From: Parasponia andersonii
Taxonomy: Eukaryota; Streptophyta; Magnoliopsida; Rosales; Cannabaceae
Length of the DNA: 64,000 nt
Reading direction: 5' to 3'
Assembly (NCBI GenBank): GCA_002914805.1
Contig: JXTB01000782.1
Span: 62,001-126,000, forward strand
Positions within the stretch are counted from its first letter, which is position 1. Each line of letters begins with the position of its first letter. This document shows positions 48,565-60,600 of this stretch, in pieces. Below the pieces are notes generated by a model. It was given only the letters and a program-made list of their open reading frames with translations. It had not been told where the DNA came from and ran no database searches. Both the position numbers and the translations under genes were made by a program.

Positions 48565-49239
48565 GCATTGTCGCTCATTCAAGTATTATTGCATCTCAGA
48601 ACCTAACTCATTTTGCCTTAAATTCTGACGTGGAAGAAAGTGGAGGGAGACAGAATAACAGAGTATATCTTAATAATTTTCCTGTAGTACCTCTCCACTA
48701 AAGAAAAAAAAAAGAAAAATATCCAAATAATAATAATAATACACCATTGTAAAATATATCTAAGAATGAATTTTGTCTTAACTATAATCGAAAAGGGCAA
48801 TTCATGTTAAGTGTCAATAAGTAACTACTTAATAACAATACTAATAATAATTTATACAATTATATTTTCATTTTGGTTATTGTTATTAGATTTGTTTCGA
48901 GCAACATAATAATTAGTTTTTCGGGCAACAATAAAAATATAATTGTCTCTCTGTATTGAAATTTTACCAATTGAGGTAGAACTGATCGTTTCAATTTCAC
49001 CATTATATATTTCATTTTAAGTTTTTTTTTTAAGAATTATAACAAGATATTATCTTTCATATGTGTCAATCATTTTCAACATGTAACGACATAGTGCATT
49101 GGACAAAAGGGTGCCGTCCCAGTTCACAAGTATGTATGTTTGACCTCCTTAAATGCAGCGTACCTAACATTTAAAGAACTTTATGTTGAATTTATTATAT
49201 GCGGCTGGAGGCCTTGACCAATTATTTATTGCCGAAAAA

Positions 49240-49273
<34 letters not shown>

Positions 49274-49756
49274 ACGTAAATGACCACTGAAAGTTATTTA
49301 TATTTGGATTTTGACAAGAGTAACATGAAATACATTCTTTTTCTTTTTTTTTTTTTTTTTATATTTTTCAGTACGTGGTGTTTACTTTCTGAATTAATAT
49401 TTTAATAATATAATAAATTAAAATAGAATCTACGTATTAAACAGTAAAATTGAGAAAATACAGAAAATAGTGAAAAAAAGAATCATTTCTTCTTTTAGAG
49501 GATAATGAAAGTGAAATGAGTTGAATGGTGTGATGAGAATGAAAGTTAAGGTTCATGTTTGTTTGTTCGTTGGCTTGGTTTGTTTGGTTGTGTTTATTTG
49601 GCCGGCTATCCAAATCATGCAAGCTGGTATTTGCCGTTTGGTTCGTGCACCGGTAAAACAAGACCAATCAAGGAAAATTGTCATTGAAGAGAAAAGTTAC
49701 TTATCATAATTAAAGTACAAAAATCCCTTTTGATTGATCCTTTCTTCATTCTCTTC

Positions 49757-49799
<43 letters not shown>

Positions 49800-51073
49800 C
49801 CTCTGTTATAAGAGCCATTTATTTGTTAGTGTTTTTCTTTTCTTTTGGTGGAAATCTTTCCCTGATTGATGTAACTTTTAATTAAAAAAAAAAAAAAGGG
49901 AAAATTTACACTACCGACTTTAACTTTGTTATTTTCCGTTGTGCTTTTTACGTATTAGTTCATGATGATAAGATTTATTAATTCAACACCCACAAATTTT
50001 TTTTTTTCTGTAGGAATAGCATGTGCATGCTTTTAGTTTCTCAAAAGAAGTTTTTGCAGTTTTCGCTTTTCATGATATTTTAATTTTAATAATTGAAGTT
50101 AAGATCCTTTAGGAAGTTTCTGTTAATTGATTTATACTGGTTTTTAATTTGCATTAGGTTTATTTTCTATATAAACTTTTTTGCAAAATTCTCGTATTTT
50201 TCTCAAGGAACATTCAATTCAATTTCTTCAAAACCGGGGAGAAGATAATGATGGTTTTTTTGCTGTTATTATACATCAATCTCAGCTTTATCTCTAAAAC
50301 CTTTCTTTTTTCATCTCCGTAAATGACTGATTGGATTTAATATTCCTCGACAATTAAACTCCACTTCGGTTTGGCTTAAAAAGAATGCTAATGAACGTGC
50401 TGATAATGACAACATAACTAATTTGCTCATCTAATTATGATGGACTCTATCTTTTCTTTTTCTTAAATTTTTCACTAAGAAAATTAGAATGTCTAATAAT
50501 ATTATACTTCAAAGATTATGAGCCTCACGGTCGTAGAAGGCCAGAGATTTATGCAAAAGCTCAAGCTGAATCCTTAGCAGAATAAGATTTGATATACAGA
50601 AACACCTTAGTACAAAAATGACAGGAAAAAGCTCCTTTTTATTATTATGGTGTATTGAATTCAGGGTAAAAATGTTACTTCTGATATAACAGATGACATA
50701 TGAACTTTCAGGGCAGCCATTTTGGTCAGTGGTTATTGTCAATCTTTAGCAACATCCAACGAGAATTATAGAACTAAGACACAATTGACCTTGCAACCTA
50801 GCAATGTCCACAGCGCAGGTTTTACATCAGACTCTGGACCCGCGATGAACATAGTTCTTACTCTGGTACTGGCTTTAGCAGCTACCCCTCGATGTAGACG
50901 ATCAGAATCCATATTACAGATTCAAATATTGCACCGGAATGGGCTATAAGATCTAATTCACCAATTCCTACCAAAGGTAGAGTTGACTTCCCTGATAGCA
51001 CTTTGAAGCTGTGACGGCTGAGGTGGCTACTGGAAGATGAAGGACACTGAACAACAGTCATGCAGTTATTTGC
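48565..51073. other. Intergenic DNA between kinesin and SVR1
   Basis: No coding region is supported. Dinucleotide runs occur: AT at 49242-49270 and CT at 49763-49797. The part near 50.9-51.07 kb is probably SVR1 3' UTR (minus strand). Confidence 0.5.
49763..49797. repeat. (CT)n microsatellite
   Basis: An uninterrupted CT run of about 17 units in intergenic sequence. Confidence 0.9.
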
Positions 51074-54000
51074 CTAACTCTTCCATCCAAGAGCCTGCAG
51101 ATCACCTTGTTTCAGTTCGACATGCTTCCCGATCCTGAAATTGACAAGACAATTAGCAAGAAACAAAGAATGAGCTTAACTAAATACCAATTGTAGAATA
51201 ATGTGAGGACTGAATTTTCAGACAACTTAGACAAAGCTATAGCAGCACTAAATGGTTTTATTGTGTGCATACAATCATGCAAACGGTAATTGAAGTAATC
51301 CAAATTCACATTATCGTTCAATATTTTTTAAATATAAATGTTAACACATAGGTACTCATGTAAACTATTAAAAAGCAAAAGCAATCTTGATGTGATAAGA
51401 GGATATTCTAAAGACAAATCACCCAAGATCTGATGGAAGCCGATAGCCACCAATGCGTACACGCTTTAATGCATGAATCTGGATCAAGCAGAATTATAAG
51501 AAGCTAATATTAGCAGAACTGAAATGACAATTATGAAGAAGTATTAACTGGAGAAACAACATATACATGGAAAAAAATAATATAAAATAAATCCCAAATG
51601 ACAACTTCAATGAGTCAATATTGCTTACACCTGAAAACATACTTGTATGCAACTTCTAGAATAAATGATGACCATAAATGTTTGAAATAAAGCCAAAATC
51701 ACATACAAATGCCAAACTACTGCCTAAAAACTTCTCATAACAATTCTAAGAATGAAAACACTGGAAAGAGACGATAGAAACAAGGAGGATTACATAATAC
51801 ATATCATTGAACATATAATAAATCAGCTTGGAAACCCACAGGTTGGGGCCTGCCCCTTTTTGTGTTGTTCTACCGCTCAACATACTTTAAACATAACCTT
51901 GAAATCTGTCTTTTTGGCACTGGAAACCCAGGGAAAAAAAAATATGAATAAAACTAGATTCCTAGGTTTATACTATATGCAATATAATAACAAGGATTGT
52001 TGGGGCTGCCATGCTAGAGATGTCATTAACTATTAGGCTGTCTAAACTTGAACTTCATTGACTGTTAGTATCTTTCATTTTTCAAATAAAAGTCCCTTCT
52101 TCTTAGAAAGGTTCATTAGAAAATAAATATGTAGGAATTTACAAACATACATTTTTATCTTCAATGCTTTTTTCTTAAATTAAAACTAACCTCGAGTCCA
52201 GCATTTTTCACCAGTTCTCGTACTTCATGGTTCCTTCCATCATGAACCTGAAAGAAATCAGTAAGTAAATGAAAATTTTGAGTATAGCAATACATAACCT
52301 GTTAATAAATAGGAAATAACTGTCTCAAACCAACTAAAACCTAAAGATTCTAGAGTAGAGGGAATCCAAACAAAGTCCTCTGTATAACAATTAAAGGACT
52401 TTACCAACTTGCACATTCTTGTTTCTCTGTTCTACAGTTCATGTACATCCTCTAACTTACATGGCAAATCTTGGCAGTGCAAAAGATTAAAATATATTAT
52501 TGTACTATTTTGGAGTAATTTCAAGTCAGATCTTATCAGATAGGACTAGAATCACTGAAAATGATAATATTATCACATATGATTTGGAAACTAGTCTTAA
52601 AGCCACCTACCAAATTGACAAAAAAAAAAAAAAAAAAAAAATCCCTTAAATCATCCACAAATCCAGCAATATAAAGACATTGACAAATTAGAATCAGCAA
52701 GCAAAGACTGTTTTTGTACAAGGGAAAACAATCAAACATACATTATTTGTTAGTGGATTAAATCAGAAGCAAGTGCCAAAAAACTGATAGGCCTCCAATT
52801 CACTTTACATATGTGAGGTGCACAAAGAAGACTTAAGTGAGCAAAGGTAGAATGGTCTTTGACCTTATAGGAGTAATGTGACGGGAGCGAGCAAAAGAAT
52901 TAGTAGACTGGGTTTTGTTAGTTGTTTGTTAGTTTGTTAGAGAGGAGGGGATGAGGGGATGAGGAGAGCTAAGGGAGAGAGGGGGGACTATGGAATTAAT
53001 GGCTTGTAATTAGAGCTGAGCTCTAGGAGAGAACAGGCCTCTCGAAAGCCTGGTGTTCATCAATTTCTCCTTTCTATAAATAAAGCTTCCCTGAATTGAG
53101 TTTCTCTTTCAAATTGTGTATTGTGATTGCTGCAATTCCCTGGATTCTTTATCAAAAACATGTCATCAAAATAGTTTTGCAACACTTGTGCATGTCATAC
53201 CACAACACGAAGACGGGGTCTTGGCATATCTGGCTGACGTGGTAGTAGCTCCACTGAATCTGGGACACAATGGATGCCCTCAATGACTGTTCCCTCACTG
53301 ATGGCAATCAGGTGTTTCTTGCCAACTACACCTTCAATTGTTGCAATATACCTAAGATGACAAACACAGGATGCCAGGAAGTAAACGATCATTATACACA
53401 TTCAACTAGCAATTACTTTACTAATACGGAGAAACATATGATTGGCATAGACGAGCGAATATATAAGAATGACATTAGCATCAATATCTGTGATAGGATA
53501 AGTGGCTTCATACTTTCCGATGTTTATTTTACATAAAACAATCTTTTCCACTTGCAAAAACATGTGAAAATCTTTTCACATGATTTGGCATAAAAAATTT
53601 CCACCTCAGAAGTTCTGTTGGCAGTTAAATATAATAACTCCTTGCTACTAAAAGAAAAGAGGATTATGCAAGCCCTTACTCCTTTGACAAATTGGATGAT
53701 GGATGCGAAAGTTTCTGAGCAAAATCTCCTGAGACAATATAGCATTGAGAATAAATTAGATAATTGCATCATATTTCAAATCTGTACTAAAGACTCAGAT
53801 AAGGGTTGCAGTACACACCATCATTGGTCACTATAATCAACCCAGTTGTAGCAACATCAAGCCGTCCCACAGTAAATAAGCGTGGTTTGGGTTGCCCTGG
53901 CTGTCTTTTATCCTGGAAGACAAACTTAAAACTTTAATAACTGATAATTAAAAAATTCAACAAAGCATCAACAGTGTCATTTACTGAAAAAAGGAACTTT

Positions 54001-55515
54001 CAGTTCACAAGCTCAAATTAACAGTCCATCCGAAAAATGATAGAAAAATAAGTATAAGTTCAAGCTTCACGTACCCAATTCTCTAAATAATCATCAAATA
54101 AAGACACTACAGATTTTTTCTCTCCAGACGAGCAAATATACCTGGCAAAACATAACTGCATTAATTCTAGATCTAAAGATTTCAGTCTAAGCAACAATTT
54201 CAAAAAGAGAAAAAGCAACAATTTGGGAGTCGTAACAGTGACAAACCCTTTTGGCTTGTTAAGGGAAAAATAGACCTTTGGAGGCAGTCTCTTGGGAAGC
54301 CGATTTCCATTGACATAAATAATATCTCTTGAAGGGTCAACTCGAGTCTGCTCCTCAGCAAGAACAGAACAGTAATATAAAGGACTCCTCTTGTTAGAGC
54401 AAGAGTTAAAAAACTCAAATCTAACAGGAGGTAGAGAATCCTAATAATAGAGCTAGAATGGAACAACAAGCTAACCTGAGGAGTATTGCAAACAGAACCA
54501 TTAACAGTCACTTTGCCTTCAAAAATAAGTTCTTCACTGCTCCGTCTTGATGCCACTAATTATTAAAAAAAAAAAAAAACGCAATATCAGAAGACATTTC
54601 CAGACTAGCATAGATAGCAATCACAGAGATAACTTCTTTACCCCCAAAATATACACACACACATAACTAGTCCAACTTGACTTTGCGCAGTGCCTGAACT
54701 CCAAACAATAACGAACCAAAACAAAGGTTTCAACAAACCCCATTATCCTTCATGTCAAAGGTGAACCCACATACTCCCTCCGTTTCAAAATCACAATTTA
54801 CAAACATATTTACCTGCACTTAGTATAATTTAGAGCATTTGCCATAAAACATCCCTAAATATTCCAATTACCATTTCTTGGATACCAATCAACCAAGCTA
54901 CAATCCGCCACTAATTTCTCACACCATCCCATTAATTCATCTTCTCGGAAAGAAAATTAACAAACACCCAGAAGGCAATAAAGACAAGAATGAGCGAGAA
55001 ATTCGAATACAATCACCTCCAGCCGCGGCGAGAACCTTACTGAGCCTCTGTTCAGACAGCTTGAAATTCTCGTTATAGAACCTCCGCGCGGCCTTGGAGT
55101 ACTTGGGCTCGGTGGTTCTCTCAGCAGTGATCTTCTTCTTCTTCCTGGCGGCGGCGGCGGCGGTGGTCGGCTTCGTGGTCTTCGTCTTGGTCTCGGCGTG
55201 GGCCATGGCGTGGAGGAGACGCGCAGGGGGGTGCGACTGTAACTTGAGGTTGCCATCCTCGCCTCGGACGATCCAGGGGATGAAGAGCTGGCCATCATCG
55301 ACGCCGGAGAGAGGGAGGTCGGAGTCCGGGATTGAGGGTTTGGGCTTGGCGGGAGCGAAGGAGATGTTGAATTCTAAGGAAGAAGAAGAAGAAGAAAGGG
55401 AGCATGAAACGCGAGGGAGAATGTGTCGTATGGATCGTGAGAGAGATAGGGAGGAAGAGGTGGATATGGAGAGAAGTGAAGAAGAGAGGTAGTTGAGAGA
55501 CGAGAGTGAAGCCAT
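51074..55515 (-). CDS. SVR1: Chloroplast pseudouridine synthase SVR1 (RsuA/RluB family)
   Basis: Converts uridine to pseudouridine in plastid rRNA. Loss of Arabidopsis SVR1 disturbs plastid rRNA processing and suppresses leaf variegation. Exons, 5' to 3': 55515-55017, 54555-54476, 54347-54247, 54141-54075, 53912-53819, 53728-53680, 53351-53201, 52247-52191, 51478-51423, 51134-51074. They join in frame to 404 residues, close to the family size. The Ser/Leu/Arg-rich, acid-free N-terminus (about 1-40) is a chloroplast transit peptide. Next comes a Lys/Ala/Thr-rich linker, then an S4 RNA-binding domain (about 155-195: QRLSKVLAAAGVASRRSSEE). The catalytic domain follows with motif GRLDVATTGL, whose Asp is the expected nucleophile. 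The C-terminal GRNHEVRELV and KRVRIGG are also typical. All introns are GT-AG. The only start upstream of the transit peptide is ATG at 55515. Confidence 0.94.
52617..52640. repeat. Poly(A) tract in SVR1 intron 7
   Basis: An uninterrupted A homopolymer of roughly 20 bases; no function is inferred. Confidence 0.85.
52915..53165 (+). repeat. Possible solo-LTR-like insertion in SVR1 intron 7
   Basis: The sequence starts TGTTAGTTGTTTGTTAG and has a purine-rich stretch. A CTATAAATAAAGC signal near 53076 is followed by text like an LTR R/U5 region, with possible CA near 53161. The right edge and target duplication are not clear, so this is tentative. Confidence 0.3.
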
Positions 55516-57601
55516 TCTCTCCTATCTCTCACTCACTTTCACTTCACGGCGATGATGATGGTGTTTAGTTTAAGCTCACTATACTTTCTTATGTTGGATA
55601 TTTTGTCGTCATATTTCTTTTTCGTTCCCAGATAATGCTGCGGAAGATTTTGTTTTTGTTTTTTATCGTCGAAATTAGACCTTAGAAAAAAAAAATTTTG
55701 AAAAATACGGTTATTTTGTATTTTTTTTTTTTTAAAGTGTGGTATGGTTTTTATTAGAAAAATATCACTTTTTAAAAAAAATATTATTTTTAAAATAATA
55801 ATTAATTTCTAGTAATCAATTTCCAAAAATTGGTAATTAATAATTAAAAATATTTATAACTAGTAACTAAGAACCAGTTTATAGAAACTAATAATTATTT
55901 TGAAAATAATACTTTTCTAAATATTTTTTAAAAAATGATATTTTCCTAATAAAAACCGTACAAGAATTAAAAGAAAGCCTAATTTTTGTATTTTTGTATT
56001 ATTTACAATTTTTGTAGGTATAAATGTTAGAAACCCTTTTTTTTATTTTCTTCTTCCTTTTTCTACTTTCAATTCTTTTGAAAAATGATATTCGTTCAAC
56101 CAAAAAAAAATAGATATTTATCAATTTTAACCCCTCTTTTGAAGCATATGATAAAAACTAGACAAATTATCACTCATTTACAAAATTAGAACTTTTATTT
56201 AATAAAAATTTTAAAATTTTAAAATTATCTTCAATTCGACTCTAGTTGAAAATTTTCAACCATATTGAAAAAGGAAAACATGAAGGAAGTAGTATCAGAA
56301 AGTTGACCGACCATATTGGACCAGGGTCGAAAATTTTCGATTTTGTGTTTGATATTATTTGACAGGGGTCGAGTCACCAGTTGAAAATCAGTCATAAAAG
56401 CTAGGATAGGCAGTCGAAGGCAGTGGGGTTGCTATAATTGATGGTGGTAACAGAAACAGTTTAGATTTGTTGGAGAAAATTATAATTTAGGATTTGATAG
56501 AGGAATACTGTGGTATTCAAATAATTTTAGAGGTGTAATATAAAAATGATGATTAGTTTTAATAATATTTATGGGCTTTAAATAAAAATGCTCACTTTTG
56601 GGGATGTTAATAGATATTCTTCTTTTTATTTTATGAATAGAAATATCCTTTTTGGTTTTTATACTTTTTTAATATCAAAATTAACCTTGATACCTACGTG
56701 ATGTTTGGTAGGGGAGAAGAGGAGTAAAAGGGATGAAAATAAGATAAATGAAAAGTATTTATTTATAAAATTACTATATTATCAATTTCATCATTTTTAA
56801 AAAAAAATTAGAATGACACTTTTGTCATTTTACATGAAAATAATAAAAAAGAGGTTGAATCCTTAATGGGAGGATTCAAAATGGTGGACGAGGCTAAATT
56901 TTGGATATTATTTGAGGCTTTCTCTCTCAACAAAAATTGTTATTGAAGACCTTTGTCTTCTCTTTTATCTTGACAACTATTTTTTAACTTTATTTGTATT
57001 AAATCGGAATTTCCTTCATAGAAAGCTGTATATGGGTCATCAAGATATTGACATTTTGAGAAGCAGTGATCTTTTATAGGTTGAGTCGGCCTGAGTGTAC
57101 ATTTTTCCACCTCTAGTAATACAAGTGAAGTTATCCTGCTGCCTCAAGTAGACATGAAATTTACTATCCTGGCATATGTTTCTATTTTGTTGAAGGATAT
57201 GATTGCTCAAACAGTATCATAAGCTTCATATGGTACTTTGAAACTTCATATGGTTTTAGTGGCTCTGATGTGTCCAGGGTTAATAATACTGGTCTGTGCC
57301 TGTATATGAAACCATACTGCATATTTCTGAACAGTTAAGAGAAATCACACCGTTCTTCTTTTTTATTTTTAATGAACTGTTGAGACCAAAAGGCATCAAA
57401 TCCTTACAGGTGCATTCCAACTAGTTTGGCAACCACCTGCAAGGCAATCCTTATGAAATCATATCTTTATCCATATGACATGTTATTTTTTTAATAGCCA
57501 TTTGTTTCTCTCTTCTCCCCCCTTTTCGTCTCTCACCATCTCATCATTTCTTTTTCCTTGCATGTCAACTTTTATTTTACTTTTCATAACAAACATTGCA
57601 G
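55516..57601. other. Region between SVR1 start and the FGT1-like fragment
   Basis: The first few hundred bases should hold the SVR1 promoter (minus strand). I searched for the upstream FGT1 exons (helicase ATP-binding part) on the plus strand and found none. From about 57.0 to 57.6 kb the sequence looks like intron, ending in a good acceptor at 57600-57601. Confidence 0.6.
55742..55961. mobile_element. Small foldback MITE
   Basis: GTATGGTTTTTATTAG at the left and the complement of the right end, GTACGGTTTTTATTAG, are nearly identical. The inverted similarity continues inward (AAAATATCACTTTTT with AAAATATCATTTTTT) for about 80 bp. It is non-coding and 220 bp long. Confidence 0.65.
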
Positions 57602-60600
57602 GTGCCACTGAGAAAGGAGGCGTTGGAGCACTTGAACTTGTTGCCATGGATATGAAAGCGAGGTTATAAGGCGCAATATATTATTTTCTAGGATATATGC
57701 TATAAGATGCATAGTAATGTCGTTTCTTCCTATTTCAGGGGAATGTATGTATGTCGTACACTTAGCTACAAAGGGGTAGAGTTTGAAGTTGTTGAAGCAC
57801 CATTAGAAGTTGAAATGATGGTAAAGTGCACTTACTTTTTTTACTGTGTGGCAAAAACTTTATGAGTTTGTAGTGGAAAAGTCTTGATTGTAGCGTTTGC
57901 TTTGGTTGTAATAAATGGAAAAGAGATGAGGGAGAAAATAAGAGGTACTTGCCTTTTGTTACAGTGCAATGTCAGCTCTAGGTGGCCCACCTTATTGCAT
58001 TCGTACACAAGTTTGTAGCTAGAATTAATAATTGTTGAATCAACTAAAATTTAAGCATTATGATAGCTAGAATCCTTAATTTCCAAATGTATTATGATAG
58101 CTAAAATCCTTAATGTCCAAATGTATGTGAACGTTGGAAAGTGTAATATTAGTTGCCAGATATTCTATTTATGTAATTATTATTTCGTTTCAAAATGACA
58201 TCATTCCATGAAAACTACAGTGTGTCATGGTTGATAAATACACCTTTCACAAATAAGTCCATTTGTTTGAGCTTATATAAAAATACTCAGGGTTATTGTA
58301 AGGGTATTATGTTCAAAACAATGTCCTTTAATTTGAATACCAAGAGCATACCTTGTTCTCCATCTCTCTTTTTTCTTTTTCTTTTTTTCTTTTTTTTTTT
58401 CACTTTTTATTCCATTCAACATTTCTTATCCTGAAAAAAAAAAAAGCAATCAAAAGAAAACAATTCGAATATATTCAAATACTTTATGGGTATATGTGGT
58501 TGTGCATGTATGCCCTTCCTTTGGTTGTGTGTTCGTATAAATTTCGTTGGTGTCTTCCATTGCAATAACTGATCTTCTTTGGTTCATGTTCCTCAAATGT
58601 GCTTCTTTCTTATATCTGTCCCAGCAGCTCTCTGTCTCTTATAGATTAAGAGATTTACTGCAGAAATGCTTAAAAGCATATAGACTTCTTGCGACCAATT
58701 GGGCAAGGATTCAGGGAATTGAGAACTGCTGGTTATTTGTCATTACTTATTCTTTCTATATTTTACAGTTGACACATTGTACTACTGTTTTGAATGAATT
58801 GAATGGTACAATGATTTTATAGACTCTTGCGTGTGTTTGACGGAAATGTGGTTCTTCTTGTTGATCATTAGTGTTCTGAGTTTGATGAATATACTTGAGG
58901 TGACTTACATTACATGTTTTCTTCATAGGAGATGTACAAAAGAGCTGCAGAATTTTGGGCAGAGTTGCGAGTAGAGTTGCTGTCAGCTCTTGCCATTCTT
59001 GATGAGAAACCTAGTTCCAGCCAAGTATGGCGGCTATATTGGGCAAGTCATCAGGTACCTGATCTCCTTTTTTATTTTTATTTTATTTTACTCGTATTCT
59101 GTTCTGCTGGGTGTTGCTTACTAGTGGCATAAAATCTGAAACCTAGCTTATGTAACATTATGTATGTATGTATGTGTATTGTCCTGGTATTAAATGGATC
59201 TCTGCTTGAACTTTTATACCATTCTCAGTTTTATTTGAGAGCTTTCATTTGTATAAAGTCTTCGAAAGTTCTTCTGACAAGTTCTCACCATTTTTTTGTC
59301 CTATCATAAGTAACGATGACATCTTGATGGATGGATTAAGAATGGTGCTTCAACAAGGTTCAAGGACTATAAATAATACAAATGAAAGTTCAAGGATTAA
59401 ATGGGGAAAAAAAAGTTCAGGGACTACGGATGAACATTTTAACCTATTTTATGTTATGTTTTATCTACTTTTGAGTTGTTTCTTAATTTGTTGTCCCGAA
59501 TCTTTTGTAGCGTTTTTTTAGACATATGTGTATGTCAGCTAAGGTGCCTGCTGCTGTAAGACTTGCTAAGCAAGCATTGTTGGAAGATAAGTGTGTAGTT
59601 ATTGGCCTTCAGAGTACTGGAGAGGCTCGAACAGAGGAAGCTGTTACGAAATACGTGGGTAGATTTTGTTTTGTGCTATCAGGCGTGTGAACTTTTTATT
59701 TAAAACTATTTACTTGTGTGCTTTTAATTTTTGGATTTAAATTCATGTGAATTTGATTAATCAGGGACTTGAACTTGATGATTTTATTTCTGGACCTCGA
59801 GAACTGTTGCTGAAATTTGTTGAAGAAAACTACCCCTTGCCTGAAAAACCTGAACCTCTCCAAGGTTTGTATGCTGTTCTCACTATGTTTTCTAACCTTT
59901 TTGCCTTCTGGCAATTAATATTTCCTTTCTTACCTGTAATAGGAGAAGATAGTGTCAAGGAGCTTCAGATGAAGAGGCACTCTGCAACTCCTGGTGTTTC
60001 AATGAAAGGTAGAGTGAGGAAAATTGCAAGATGGAAACCTGCAAGTGACGCTGAAAGCGATGAAGAATCTGATAGTGAGTTTTTAGGAAGTGGACAGCTT
60101 CTTAGATATCATTGCTTTTTAGATTAGTATGGTATTTAGTGTCATTTATACATGCACAGTCGTACATTGTTTCCTTTTCTTCTTCACCATCATCATTGTC
60201 CTACGTCTTAAGTGCTGTTTCGTGGGGTAGCACTTAGAATCAGTTTTTGTTTTTTACAAAATCAAGTGCTGTTTCTAGTTCCCTCTTATAGATTTTCCGT
60301 GTCTTCTTCTGGAGACTTGTTTTTTTTTTTTTTGGATTTTTTGTTTGTGCATGATTCTTATTGTGCCAAAATAGTATAATTTTTATTTCTTATTTTCAAT
60401 TTTTTGGTTGGTAATGAAGCTGATTCTGGTCACGAGTCAACTGAATCTGATGATGAGTTCCAAATATGTGAAATTTGCAATTCTGAAGAGGTAACTTCCT
60501 TTTTGATGTGTTCAGCATTTTTAGTCCCTACGATTTTATTAATGACTGCAGTTTGCTGCAGGAAAGAAAGAAATTACTCCAGTGTTCTTGCTGTGGTCGG

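Noticed and set aside
54957-55492. Overlapping frames on both strands of SVR1 exon 1
   Set aside because: GC-rich exon sequence leaves other frames open by chance. Only the 55515 frame gives a transit peptide, an S4 domain and correct splicing.
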